A stretch of 64,000 bases of DNA. Source: Flavobacterium sp. NG2. GTDB taxonomy: Bacteria > Bacteroidota > Bacteroidia > Flavobacteriales > Flavobacteriaceae. The stretch is from positions 2,024,001-2,088,000 of the forward strand of contig NZ_CP139420.1 in the NCBI RefSeq assembly GCF_034119845.1, read 5' to 3'. Numbering within the stretch: the stretch's first letter is position 1; each line of letters begins with the position of its first letter. Below, one piece after another: positions 18,078-27,377 of the stretch. The notes beneath the pieces were generated by a model. That model ran no database searches and was not told where the DNA came from. It saw only the letters and a program-made list of their open reading frames with translations. A program made the position numbers and the translations under genes.

Positions 18078-18211
18078 GATTTGAGTAATCAACATGGGTT
18101 AACCCCTTTAAAATAAGGAGTTGTTGTTGCTTCAATCAACCCGATTGAATTCAGCAATAAAAAAGCACGATAGCAGTAAGGGCATTTGGCTTTTGTTGAT
18201 TCATATTTGTA
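18078..18211 (+). promoter_or_regulatory. PUL regulatory element, copy B
   Basis: Contains GATTTGAG (18078-18085), CCCTTTAAAATAAG (18104-18117), the palindrome TCAACCCGATTGA (18136-18148, one changed base in the left half) running into ATTCAGCAATAAAAAAGCAC, and CATATTTGTA (from 18202). Palindrome to CATATTTG is exactly 66 bp, as in copies A and C. It precedes the GH29 gene of block 3 by about 150 bases. Confidence 0.7.
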
Positions 18212-18236
18212 TTCATCGATTGAACGTATAGGAGTT

Positions 18237-18335
18237 ATGTTTGATTATGAAGTTATAGGATGGGATATAAATAGTGAAAACGAATTAGACCCAAAAGTGA
18301 GATTGAATATTCCATTTTGTATAACTAGAAACTAA
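18237..18335 (+). pseudogene. Short coding remnant between promoter and GH29 gene
   Basis: A 32-codon frame (FDYEVIGWDINSENELDP then KVRLNIPFCITRN) in the 5' leader of block 3. Its residue mix looks like the C-terminal strand region of a protein rather than random sequence. It is probably the last trace of a deleted gene, comparable to the truncated fragment that follows copy A at 858. A leader peptide is a less likely alternative. Confidence 0.3.
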
Positions 18336-18358
18336 TTCGTTTAAAAAGAATAATAATT

Positions 18359-20149
18359 ATGTTTAAAAAAAGAAAACAACATCTATCGCTAGTAGCAGCA
18401 ATGCTTTTTGCTCTTCCTGCTTTTTCTCAAGAAACAGGAGACAATCAACAAAGTATGGATAAGATGTGGGGTGAAGCTTCCGTTTCTGGTGATGCTTTGA
18501 AAAACGGAAAGGCAAAACTTTTTGATGAAAGTAATTTTGGAATGTTTATTCACTGGGGGTTGTTCTCAAAATTGGCAGGACAATGGAAAGGGAAAACCTA
18601 TTATGGTATTGGAGAATGGATTATGAATCCAAGAGTTGCCAATATCCCTCCAAAAGAATATATGGAAATCGCTAAAGATTTTAATCCAACAGATTTTGAT
18701 GCCAAAGCCATTGCGCAATTAGCAAAGGATGCAGGAATGAAATATATAATCATCACGAGTAAGCATCATGAAGGTTTTGCAATGTTTGATTCAAAGGCAG
18801 ATGCTTTTAATATTGTAAAAGCCACTCCATTTAAGCGTGACCCTATGAAAGAACTGTCTCAGGCATGTCACGATTTAGGACTGGGATTTGGTTTTTATTA
18901 TTCGCATAATCAAGATTGGACGACACCGGGTGGTGCAGGCGGACCTAAAAAGAATGCAAATGGTACTTCTGCTAGTTTTGAAGATTATTTCTATAAAAAA
19001 TGTAAACCTCAGATAAAAGAAATTTGTTCGAACTATGGAGACATCGATTTTATTTGGTTTGACACTCCTGGAGGGATGAAAAAAGAATTAGTGATGGAGT
19101 TGGCCGACTTGGTAAAGGAATTACAGCCTAATGCCATGTTGTGTAGCCGTGTGGGGTATGGATTAGGAGATTATGTGAGTCATGGCGATATGGAAGTGCC
19201 TCATAAAAACTTAGATATTTTATGGGAAAGCTGTGATACCAACAATGATTCATGGTCGTATGCTTGGTATGATAATAATTTCAAAGGGCCTAAAGAAATA
19301 TTAAGCCGATTGATTTCTACTATCGGTCGTGGTGGAACGTATTTATTCAATATTGGTCCTGATGGAAAAGGAAAGGTTCCCGAAACAGGTGCTCAATTTT
19401 TAGAGGATGCAGGAAAATGGATTAAAAAGTATCCTCAAGTGATTTATGGTGCGGGTAGTTCGCCTTGGGGTCATGCCCAAGCTTGGGGTGATGTCACGAC
19501 ACAAGGGAATTCCTTATTCCTTTCAGTGTTCAACTGGCCACAAGACGGAAAATTATACTTACCAGGTTTAGAAACTGAAATTGCTTCTGCTAAAATTTTA
19601 GGTAATGATGCGAAGGAGTTGGAATTTGAGAAAAAAAACAATTGGACCGTATTCCATGTTCCTTATAAAGTACCAGAAAACCCTGTTTCGGTTATAGAAG
19701 TGAAATTAAAAGCGAAAGCGACAGTAGATACAACTCAAGCCATTTACCCAAACATAGCTTCTGATTTGTTAACAGAATTTGCTGAGGTCAAAGCAGCTGA
19801 GAAAAAATCAATCCGTTGGATGGAAAAATTTGGCGAGTGGAAACGAACGACACAAGTTAGCCAATGGAAAAAGAACGGGACTGCTACTTGGACTGTCAAT
19901 GTTTTGGAACCTGGAAAATATTATTTGCATTTAAACTATGCTGGCTCGGGACGTTTGGTTTGGAAAACGATTACTGATGAGGGGGTTATGGTTCAAAACC
20001 AACAAGCGGCTACTGAGAAATATGAGAGCTATCCGATGGGGATTTTAGAATTTAAAACACCAGGAAAACATACCGTTAGCGTTTCATTAGTGGAAGGGAA
20101 TCCTGAAACATCCAGTTTGAAATCGGTGCTTATTGAGCCAATCCATTAA
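18359..20149 (+). CDS. GH29 alpha-L-fucosidase with extra C-terminal domain
   Basis: A 596-residue secreted fucosidase (signal peptide about 1-23, LPAFSQE). GH29 motifs: [39 protein letters not shown], and nucleophile D235 in FIWFDTPGG. After the barrel and the usual beta-sandwich (to about 450), an additional beta-rich domain of about 130 residues (KAAEKKSIRWMEKFGEW, PGKYYLHLNYAG, TPGKHTVSVSLVEGN) resembles the sugar-binding domains attached to some GH29 and sulfatase proteins. A related-looking tail follows the catalytic part of the next sulfatase (PGx/SGSYKIKLGRWPEE). It is the first gene of block 3, with element B upstream, and is followed after 42 bases by a sulfatase. Confidence 0.92.
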   Translation: MFKKRKQHLSLVAAMLFALPAFSQETGDNQQSMDKMWGEASVSGDALKNGKAKLFDESNFGMFIHWGLFSKLAGQWKGKTYYGIGEWIMNPRVANIPPKEYMEIAKDFNPTDFDAKAIAQLAKDAGMKYIIITSKHHEGFAMFDSKADAFNIVKATPFKRDPMKELSQACHDLGLGFGFYYSHNQDWTTPGGAGGPKKNANGTSASFEDYFYKKCKPQIKEICSNYGDIDFIWFDTPGGMKKELVMELADLVKELQPNAMLCSRVGYGLGDYVSHGDMEVPHKNLDILWESCDTNNDSWSYAWYDNNFKGPKEILSRLISTIGRGGTYLFNIGPDGKGKVPETGAQFLEDAGKWIKKYPQVIYGAGSSPWGHAQAWGDVTTQGNSLFLSVFNWPQDGKLYLPGLETEIASAKILGNDAKELEFEKKNNWTVFHVPYKVPENPVSVIEVKLKAKATVDTTQAIYPNIASDLLTEFAEVKAAEKKSIRWMEKFGEWKRTTQVSQWKKNGTATWTVNVLEPGKYYLHLNYAGSGRLVWKTITDEGVMVQNQQAATEKYESYPMGILEFKTPGKHTVSVSLVEGNPETSSLKSVLIEPIH

Positions 20150-20191
20150 TACAGAAATAACTAGTATCATAAAAACAATAAAACATTAAAA

Positions 20192-21994
20192 ATGACTAAT
20201 TCAAACCAATTTATAGGACTTATAGCGCTACTGACAGTTTTGATTTTCAGTACCACGGTGAGTTCTCAAAATAAAAACAAAAAACCAAATGTCATCATAG
20301 TAATTACTGATGATCAAGGTTATGGGGATTTAGGGCATACAGGAAATACCATTATTAAAACGCCAACGATAGATCAGTTTGCAAAACAAGGGGTGAGTTT
20401 AACCAACTATCATGTAGGAACAACTTGTGCACCTACTAGAGCAGGTTTGATGACAGGAAGAAACTGCAATAGAAATGGAGTATGGCACACTATTATGGGA
20501 GCTTCTATGCTAAATAGAGAGGAAGTAACCCTAGCGGATGTGTTTAAAAATAATGGGTATAAAACGGGAATGTTTGGGAAATGGCATTTAGGTGACAACC
20601 ATCCTTTTAGTCCAAATGATAGAGGTTTTGAAGAAGCTTTTTATCATGGAGGTGGAGGTGTAGGTCAAACACCTGATTACTGGAACAATGATTATTTTGA
20701 TGATACCTATTTAAGAAATGGAACTCCTGAAAAAGTGGCGGGATATTGTACCGATGTATGGTTTCAAGAAGCAACAAAATTTATTGAGAGTAAAAAAGAC
20801 AGTCCGTTTTTATGTTATTTGAGTTTGAATGCGCCTCATTCACCCTATAACGTACCCAAAGAGTATTATGACCTTTATAAAGATGAAAGCAGTTTGATAG
20901 AATCTCAAAAGCGTTTTTATGGAATGATTACCAATATAGATGACAATTTTGCAAAACTCTTAAAAAAATTAGACGATTTAAAAATTGCCGATAATACTAT
21001 TATCATTTTCACTACAGATAACGGAACATCTAATGGTTATAAAGTTGATGAAAAGACGGGTCAGGTACATGGTTATAATGCGGGAATGAAAGGAACAAAA
21101 TCTAGTGAATACGATGGTGGACACCGAGTTCCATTTATCATTAGATGGCCTAATGGGAAATTGACTTCAGGAAAGTCATTGCCTGAATTGACAGCTCATG
21201 TAGATATGCTTCCTACACTATGTTCGTTAGCCAAAATCAAATTTAAGTCGGATAAAATAATGGATGGTACAGACATCAGTGGGTATTTAACAGGGAAATC
21301 CAAGCTAAAAGAACGAATGTTAGTTACGGATACACAACGTATTTCTTGGCCTGAAAAAGGAAAAAATAGTTGCGTGATGGATGGTTCATGGCGATTGATT
21401 AATGGGAAAGAGTTATATGATACAAAAAATGACCCAGGGCAAACTAAAAACTTGGCTCAAAATTTTCCTGATCGTGTGACTAAAATGAATGCTTTTTATG
21501 CTAGTTGGTGGGATAGTGTTATCAAAGAAACCAAATATTCTACTATTGATTTAGGGGTAGATGAGCATGAGGTAATTACTTGTCATGATGCCAGAACAAT
21601 TGATTATTTGCCACCATGGAATCAGGAAATGATTAGAGAAGGGAACCCAATGAAACCAGCACCATTCTTTGTGAATTTTGTAAAATCAGGAAGTTATAAA
21701 ATTAAATTAGGTCGTTGGCCTGAAGAAAGTGGTGTGGCTTTAGGAGCTGAAATCAATGACGAAAGACCGGCTACACTTAATTATGAGTCTCGTGGTAAAG
21801 GAAAAGCAATGAAGTTTAAAAAAGCCTTTGTTAAAATTGGGGATAAAGAAACAAGTGTTGCGGTAAATAATAATTTCCAAACAGCCGACTTAGAACTAAC
21901 AATTGAAAAAGGAAAAACCGAACTATTGGCATGGTTTGAAATGGAAAATGGAGAATTAACTAATGCATTTTATATAAACGTTGAAAAAAAATAA
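20192..21994 (+). CDS. Family S1 sulfatase (CAPTR type) with C-terminal extension
   Basis: A 600-residue secreted sulfatase; the signal peptide ends near residue 26 (TTVSSQN). Metal-binding NVIIVITDDQGYGDLG, maturation signature C79-APTR, MFGKWHLGDNHPF, NAPHSPYNVP and FTTDNGTSNG are all present. The catalytic and C-terminal subdomains end near residue 470; the last 130 residues form a beta-rich extension (FVKSGSYKIKLGRWPEESG) also reported in other algal-polysaccharide sulfatases and perhaps carbohydrate-binding. It is in block 3 between GH29 and a small periplasmic protein whose start lies 4 bases after this stop. The regiospecificity of desulfation cannot be told from sequence alone. Confidence 0.92.
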   Translation: MTNSNQFIGLIALLTVLIFSTTVSSQNKNKKPNVIIVITDDQGYGDLGHTGNTIIKTPTIDQFAKQGVSLTNYHVGTTCAPTRAGLMTGRNCNRNGVWHTIMGASMLNREEVTLADVFKNNGYKTGMFGKWHLGDNHPFSPNDRGFEEAFYHGGGGVGQTPDYWNNDYFDDTYLRNGTPEKVAGYCTDVWFQEATKFIESKKDSPFLCYLSLNAPHSPYNVPKEYYDLYKDESSLIESQKRFYGMITNIDDNFAKLLKKLDDLKIADNTIIIFTTDNGTSNGYKVDEKTGQVHGYNAGMKGTKSSEYDGGHRVPFIIRWPNGKLTSGKSLPELTAHVDMLPTLCSLAKIKFKSDKIMDGTDISGYLTGKSKLKERMLVTDTQRISWPEKGKNSCVMDGSWRLINGKELYDTKNDPGQTKNLAQNFPDRVTKMNAFYASWWDSVIKETKYSTIDLGVDEHEVITCHDARTIDYLPPWNQEMIREGNPMKPAPFFVNFVKSGSYKIKLGRWPEESGVALGAEINDERPATLNYESRGKGKAMKFKKAFVKIGDKETSVAVNNNFQTADLELTIEKGKTELLAWFEMENGELTNAFYINVEKK

Positions 21995-21998
21995 AAAC

Positions 21999-22346
21999 AT
22001 GAAAAAAATGATTACAGTAGTTGCTTTAATGTTAATAGCATTTTCAGCAAAATCACAAAAGAAAAAAGGTAGTATTAATAAAGATTGCTTTTTACAAAAT
22101 GCAGTTTCCACATTTAACTTATCTGAAGACAGTAAAAGTAAATTAAATGAACTACTGAAAGGGAAAGAGGAGGCGATTACTGCTATTCGTACTAAAGCTA
22201 AAGCAAACGAAATTTCTGGTGATGAAGTCAAAAGCCAGATGAGAGCAGTTAACAAAGGATACTTAGGTGAAGTAGCAACTCTGGTAGGTAAAAACAAAAA
22301 AGAAGTCATGACTTTTGAGAAAGAAGTTCGAAAAACATGTAAATAA
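21999..22346 (+). CDS. Small secreted Spy/CpxP-like periplasmic protein
   Basis: A 115-residue protein from ATG 21999 (the upstream TTG at 21981 would overlap the sulfatase and spoil the signal peptide). The signal peptide ends near AKSQ. The mature part is short, charged and helical (LSEDSKSKLNELLKGKEEA, then IRTKAKANEISGDEVKSQ), in the manner of small LTXXQ/Spy-like periplasmic proteins, with two Cys (DCF near 31 and TCK at the end) that could form a disulfide. It is packed 4 bases after the sulfatase and before an esterase-like gene. Function in the locus is unknown; a chaperone-like role is a guess. Confidence 0.6.
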   Translation: MKKMITVVALMLIAFSAKSQKKKGSINKDCFLQNAVSTFNLSEDSKSKLNELLKGKEEAITAIRTKAKANEISGDEVKSQMRAVNKGYLGEVATLVGKNKKEVMTFEKEVRKTCK

Positions 22347-22395
22347 AAAGGCATACACGCAATTTCAAATTGTTGAATATTTTATTCTAAAAAAA

Positions 22396-23529
22396 ATGAG
22401 AACGATATTGTTATATAACAAGAGCTATGCAATTTCAAGAAAAATGGTTTTGAGTTTTCTTTCGTTAGTTGCATTTGTGGCACAAGCGCAACAAATGGAA
22501 ACTAAAGTGGATTATAAAACTGAATTTTCAAAACTGGATAGCAATAACAATAGTGCGCTTGAAAGAGAAGAGGTAGTGCAAACCTGGGCTCAACTAAGAA
22601 CATACGATACTGATAAGAATAATAAAATCTCATTAGAAGAATTTTCAAAATATAATATTCCGTATTTGAAAACCAAAGGGACTATTAATTTGAATGTAAA
22701 ATATAAGTCAACCAAAGAAGAGGATTTGTATTTGGATATTTATTATCCATCCACAAAATCAGATACTAAAGGATATCCTATTATGCTGTACACCCATGGA
22801 GGTGGTTGGTTTACTGGCAGCAAGGAAAATATTACTAGATCACCAGTTAATGAACCTTTTTTAGCATTAGTAGAACAAGGCTTTGCTGTAGTATCCATCA
22901 ATTACCGTTTGACTAAGCTAAAATCGGTTTTGATGAAAGATTGCGTGGTAGATGCCATGGATGCGGTTCGATACTTATCCAAAAATCAAAAATCATTAGG
23001 GTTAGATGCTAATCGTGTCTATGTTTTAGGTGATTCAGCTGGGGGACATCTGGCACAAATGATTACACTGGCTAACCCAAATGATTTTAAAGGAGATAAA
23101 AATTTGTTTGGCAATCCATATAAAGTAATTGCAGGCGTTTCCTGGTACGGTCCTTCTGATTTTACTGAAAAAAGATTCTTTGAAACCAATGACCCATCTA
23201 AAGAAGCTGATCGTTTTAGTTCCAGAATTACTAAAACAGAAAAAAATCCCGATAAAATCGCTGCGATGTACAAAGAGATGAGTCCGGTGTTTTATTTGAC
23301 TAAAAACAGTCCGCCTTTATTTATGATGGCTGCTGATAATGATACTACTATTCCTGTTATACATGCCTACCACATGAAAGAAAAAGCAGATAGTATTCAG
23401 GCTAATGTGGAGATGCTCATCGTAAAGAACGCAGGACACAATTGGCGAAAAGCAGGAGGGAACATTGAACCAACACTAGAAGTTATTACCCAAAAGACTG
23501 TGGACTTCTTCCTGAAATACAAACTATAA
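22396..23529 (+). CDS. Secreted alpha/beta hydrolase (esterase-like) with N-terminal EF-hand pair
   Basis: About 377 residues from ATG 22396; an earlier in-frame start at 22315 overlaps the previous gene and was not chosen. The signal peptide ends near VAQAQQ. Two EF-hand calcium loops come first (LDSNNNSALEREE and YDTDKNNKISLEE), then an alpha/beta hydrolase of the BD-FAE/acetyl-esterase type: oxyanion motif YTHGGGWFTGS, nucleophile Ser in GDSAGGHLA, Asp in AADNDTTIP and His in NAGHNWRKAG. The enzyme probably removes acetyl or similar esters from the polysaccharide; sulfated fucans are often acetylated. It follows the small periplasmic gene by 49 bases. The calcium-binding module may stabilise the protein in seawater-like conditions, which is speculation. 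Confidence 0.8.
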   Translation: MRTILLYNKSYAISRKMVLSFLSLVAFVAQAQQMETKVDYKTEFSKLDSNNNSALEREEVVQTWAQLRTYDTDKNNKISLEEFSKYNIPYLKTKGTINLNVKYKSTKEEDLYLDIYYPSTKSDTKGYPIMLYTHGGGWFTGSKENITRSPVNEPFLALVEQGFAVVSINYRLTKLKSVLMKDCVVDAMDAVRYLSKNQKSLGLDANRVYVLGDSAGGHLAQMITLANPNDFKGDKNLFGNPYKVIAGVSWYGPSDFTEKRFFETNDPSKEADRFSSRITKTEKNPDKIAAMYKEMSPVFYLTKNSPPLFMMAADNDTTIPVIHAYHMKEKADSIQANVEMLIVKNAGHNWRKAGGNIEPTLEVITQKTVDFFLKYKL

Positions 23530-23604
23530 ATCAAGTTTCAATAAGAAACAAAAAGCAATTTTAAATTCAATTATTAACATTTATTAACATTCAATTTTTA
23601 CATT

Positions 23605-24555
23605 ATGAAAAACAATTACTTAAACAATGGATTAAAAAACGGGCTTAAAGCTTTAGCGTTTTTATGTGTATTCGTATACACAAATGTGAGTGCACAAACT
23701 AGTGCTACAAAAGTTCTAACTGTTGCAGCAAGTGCTACTTGGCCTGGTTATGATCATACTGCTGGTGTTGTAAAATTTACAACTGATGAAATAACACAAG
23801 ATGGTGCCACTTTTAAATTACAAATATCAGTAACTGCAATTTCTGGTGGTGCTGCAGCTGGAATTTCAGCTGATGCAAATGGTTGGGGACCAACTAATTC
23901 AACTGATACTAGTGTAAGAGCTTCTTTTGATGATATAGGTGATGAGAATGCCACCATAAGTTCAATCGAGGTGGTTGATTTTAACGGAGGTACTAATTCT
24001 TATGACGTATCTAGTATTTCGGGTCTTAAATTCCAATCTGTAGATATTTCTTTTGCAAACAATGCTTCTGATAAAGTAGGAATTGGAGCTAACGGGGGTA
24101 CTGTTTTAGAACTTGGAAGATTAAGTGCTAGTCCGTATACTATTCCATTTGATGGTAATTTTGTTAATAATGCTGGTACAACATTTAATTTAGCTACACC
24201 AAACGCGACTTCTTTTAATATTTCAGTTATAGATAATGGTAATAATCAATCTAATAGATTTGCTATTGGAGGCATAACAATTGCTTATACATTTACTCCT
24301 ATAACTCTTGGAGTTAATGATTTTGCAACTGTTTCAAAAAGTGGATTAATTGTGAGTCCAAATCCTGCAGTGGATACAGTAGCATTGAATATGACTGTAA
24401 AATCAGCTGAAATTGTTGACATGACAGGTAGAACTGTACAAACTTTTAATGGTGAAACAGCAAGTTTAGATGTTTCTGGTTTGGAATCAGGTACATATAT
24501 TTTAAAAGCTATCAATCTAGAAGGTCAAGTGTTTACTGCAAAAATTATTAAATAA
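23605..24555 (+). CDS. T9SS-secreted putative carbohydrate-binding protein
   Basis: A 316-residue protein with signal peptide (about 1-31, NVSAQT), one beta-rich module (about 36-235) and a T9SS type A tail (about 240-316: VSPNPAVDTVALN, then LDVSGLESGTYILKA). The module contains ISADANGWGPTNSTDT and SSIEVVDFNGGTNSYDVSSI, and is clearly related to the C-terminal module of the neighbouring 24774-27179 protein (TSWGLGDGFNSNNDDI, KIIDFNANGG). No catalytic motif is seen. It may be a free surface glycan-binding protein that uses the same binding domain as the enzyme next to it. A strong hairpin at 24587 follows. Confidence 0.6.
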   Translation: MKNNYLNNGLKNGLKALAFLCVFVYTNVSAQTSATKVLTVAASATWPGYDHTAGVVKFTTDEITQDGATFKLQISVTAISGGAAAGISADANGWGPTNSTDTSVRASFDDIGDENATISSIEVVDFNGGTNSYDVSSISGLKFQSVDISFANNASDKVGIGANGGTVLELGRLSASPYTIPFDGNFVNNAGTTFNLATPNATSFNISVIDNGNNQSNRFAIGGITIAYTFTPITLGVNDFATVSKSGLIVSPNPAVDTVALNMTVKSAEIVDMTGRTVQTFNGETASLDVSGLESGTYILKAINLEGQVFTAKIIK

Positions 24556-24586
24556 TATAATTTTTAGGCTTTAGCATAAAAAAAAT

Positions 24587-24644
24587 CATTAAGAAATTAA
24601 GAGCATTAAGTTTTATGAGCTTAACTAATCTTAATTTCTTAATG
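24587..24644 (+). terminator. Long hairpin after the binding-protein gene
   Basis: Perfect 15-bp arms CATTAAGAAATTAAG (24587-24601) and CTTAATTTCTTAATG (24630-24644) with a smaller inner stem. It has no long T run, so it may act as an mRNA 3'-end stabiliser or partial terminator between this gene and the next T9SS enzyme gene. Confidence 0.5.
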
Positions 24645-24773
24645 TATTATAAAAATATAGCCAACCACTATATTTAAAATAGTAAAATGAGTTGAATAAA
24701 TGTTTTTCATTTGAAGTCTCTTTATTAGAAACTTATTTTTCTAAGCCTATTAAACCAACCGCTAACTATATCC

Positions 24774-27179
24774 ATGAAAAATGTATTTATCAGCTTTATG
24801 AAACCTGTATATACTATACAATTCAGTATGGTATGTATGCTTTTGATAACAATCCAAGGGTATGCTCAAGTTCCAGACCCTAATCAAGGATTGCGGGCAG
24901 CTTGGATGCGAGGGGCATTGGGTATGCTATGGTTACCCGAACGTACTTTTAACGGCAATATTGAAGGGATAAGGATAGATAACTTTTTAACACAAATTAA
25001 GGACATCAGAACTGTTGATTATATCCAAATTCCGTTAACTAGTCCCAATATTTTTTCACCTACACATGTTGCACCACATCCTATCATTGAGAGTTTATGG
25101 CGAGGGGATACAGATTCAAATGGGAAACCTAGAAACTTGGTGGTGCCAAGAGCTTCCGTTGATGACCCTTTTTTAAGTTGGCTTAAAGCACTTAGAGCAG
25201 CGGGTTTAAAAACAGAGGTCTATGTGAATTCTTATAATTTATTAGCACGTGTTGAAGGAACTAGTCAGCCAGATTTCCCAGATGTATCTACACGCTGGAT
25301 GGAGTGGTGCGATACAAATGCTGAGGCTCAGGCCTTTATTAATAGTAAATCGTATCACAATGGTCCTGGCCGACGTAAGTATATGTTCTGTTATGCCGAA
25401 TTTATTCTTAAAGAATATGCTGAACGCTATGGCGATTTAATTGATGCTTGGTGTTTTGATTCTGCCGATAATATTATGGCAAATGAGTGCGGTGACGATC
25501 CCGCTTCAGAAAATCTAGAGCATCAAAGAATTTATCAGGCTTTTGCTAATGCTGTTCACGCAGGAAATCCTAATGCAGCAGTAGCCTTTAATAATAGTGT
25601 TGGCGAAAGGCTAGGAAATCCATTTACTACTGCTACTTATTTTGATGATTATACCTTTGGACATCCTTTTGGAGGAGCAGGTAATATGGTAGAGAATGCT
25701 ACTTTGTATAATTATAATCATCATGTGGTGGAGTTTATGCAAACCAATAATGGCTACGCTTTTAGAGACGATACTAGAAATTGGAATAACAATGTGGTCG
25801 CTCATTTCTTTCCGAAACAAAGCACAACATCATGGAATGCAGGCAATACTCCATGCTTAACAGATGAACAATTTGTAGAATGGAATGCTACAGGGATTAT
25901 CAACGGAGGAGCAATCACTTGGGGAACGCCTCTAGTTCGAACAAATTTGGAAAATTCTCCTGTTCTAACGCTACAGCCTTATGCACTTACTCAGTTGAGC
26001 AAAACGGATACTTATTTCAAACAATATCAATCTCCAGGAGCACCTAATTGGTCTAGACAATATACTATTTTATCAGAAGCACATATTGGGAAATTGTATT
26101 CGTTCAATTTGATAGAAGGTACCGATATATGGGATCCAGAAGGAGATGCAATAACTTCAATTGTAGCTCAAGGTAGTTTTCCGTCTTGGTTAACAATAGC
26201 TAAAACATCGCCAGGTGTATGGACATTGAGCGGTACTCCAACAGAAACAGCGGATACCAATTATGAATTTAGCTTACGGGTAAGTGATGCTTCTGGTGGA
26301 AATAACAGAACCGTAAAACTAAAAGTAATAAAAGATGTGGTGCCTGAACCCACTAAAATTGATGTCCAAATCAAAGCTGCTGCCAATACTAATTATGGCA
26401 TAAATCAAATAACGACCATGTATTCAGAAGTTCAAACAGCACCTGATGGAAAAGCAACTTATAGGTTAGCTATTGAAGTTACTCCACCCTTAGGCAAAGC
26501 AGTAATTTCTGGAATTTCAGGTGGTCCTTCAACGGAGACTTCTTGGGGTTTGGGCGATGGCTTCAATAGCAATAACGATGATATCTTTAACGGAAACGAG
26601 AATGAATGGGTACAAAGTATAAAAAACATCAAAATCATTGATTTTAATGCAAATGGAGGAACACTTACAGCAAATGATTTTAGTCCTTATTTTAAAGCAA
26701 TAACTATTGAAAACGGACAATCAACTAATGATAATGTATCACTTTCAATAGGAACAACAACTGCTAATCCAGGTAAAATGGGAAGTCAAACTCAGGTTTT
26801 GGATTTGGCCTTAATATTTGGTAGTCAAAATATTACAGATTTTGCTATTGGTGTGGGAAATGCATCAGACACTAACAAATGGTCGGTGCAAGGAATCACA
26901 GTAGAAGTGACTTATGATGGAACTATACTTGCTAATGCACAGTTTAATAAAAATGAAGTGCAAGGTTTACTATTGTTTCCAAATCCTACAGATGGTTTTA
27001 TAACAATAAATAAGTTGATTCATGCAGTGCAAATTATAGATATGAGTGGTCAGGTGGTGAAAATGTATGCTACTGAAACGGATACCTTAGATGTTTCAGA
27101 TTTAAAAACAGGAATTTATCTTTTAAAAGGGATTAATAACGAAGAAAATATAGTTGTAAAAACATTTATCAAAAAATAA
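24774..27179 (+). CDS. T9SS-secreted putative endo-glycosidase, homolog of 13819-16890
   Basis: An 801-residue protein from ATG 24774, with signal peptide (about 1-32, IQGYAQV). The TIM-barrel-like core (36-425) shares long conserved blocks with the 13819-16890 protein: RKYMFCYAE, LIDAWCFDS, QRIYQAFANAVHAGNP, VAFNN, YFDDYTFGHPFGG, KQSTTSW and GGAITWG. A He_PIG-like Ig domain (430-520, SGTPTETADTNYEFS) follows, again shared, then a beta-rich module (525-705) matching the stand-alone protein at 23605, and a T9SS tail (726-801, LFPNPTDGFI). Conserved acids in YAE, FDS and FDD are the likely active-site residues. The family is not recognised. It is the last gene of block 3. Surface depolymerisation of the target glycan is inferred. 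Confidence 0.68.
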   Translation: MKNVFISFMKPVYTIQFSMVCMLLITIQGYAQVPDPNQGLRAAWMRGALGMLWLPERTFNGNIEGIRIDNFLTQIKDIRTVDYIQIPLTSPNIFSPTHVAPHPIIESLWRGDTDSNGKPRNLVVPRASVDDPFLSWLKALRAAGLKTEVYVNSYNLLARVEGTSQPDFPDVSTRWMEWCDTNAEAQAFINSKSYHNGPGRRKYMFCYAEFILKEYAERYGDLIDAWCFDSADNIMANECGDDPASENLEHQRIYQAFANAVHAGNPNAAVAFNNSVGERLGNPFTTATYFDDYTFGHPFGGAGNMVENATLYNYNHHVVEFMQTNNGYAFRDDTRNWNNNVVAHFFPKQSTTSWNAGNTPCLTDEQFVEWNATGIINGGAITWGTPLVRTNLENSPVLTLQPYALTQLSKTDTYFKQYQSPGAPNWSRQYTILSEAHIGKLYSFNLIEGTDIWDPEGDAITSIVAQGSFPSWLTIAKTSPGVWTLSGTPTETADTNYEFSLRVSDASGGNNRTVKLKVIKDVVPEPTKIDVQIKAAANTNYGINQITTMYSEVQTAPDGKATYRLAIEVTPPLGKAVISGISGGPSTETSWGLGDGFNSNNDDIFNGNENEWVQSIKNIKIIDFNANGGTLTANDFSPYFKAITIENGQSTNDNVSLSIGTTTANPGKMGSQTQVLDLALIFGSQNITDFAIGVGNASDTNKWSVQGITVEVTYDGTILANAQFNKNEVQGLLLFPNPTDGFITINKLIHAVQIIDMSGQVVKMYATETDTLDVSDLKTGIYLLKGINNEENIVVKTFIKK

Positions 27180-27377
27180 TGGATAGGGGTATTTTATACA
27201 TAGTGAGTTTAAGTGATAAGTAAACCAGCTATCAAAAGTCTTTTCAATCACTATAAATTGCTATAGCACTATGTGGTAAAAACCTTTTTTACTTAACAGT
27301 TAGTTTTATTGTTTTTTGAGCTTTCTTTAAAGGAATATAAGAATTTGCTATGATTTGATGTTGGAAAAGCAATGATT
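27180..27377. other. Intergenic stretch between blocks 3 and 4
   Basis: No gene seen. Distant arms ACATAGTG (27199-27206) and CACTATGT (about 27268-27275) could pair around a 60-base loop near a T run, a weak candidate for the block 3 transcript end. The regulatory element C follows. Confidence 0.3.
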
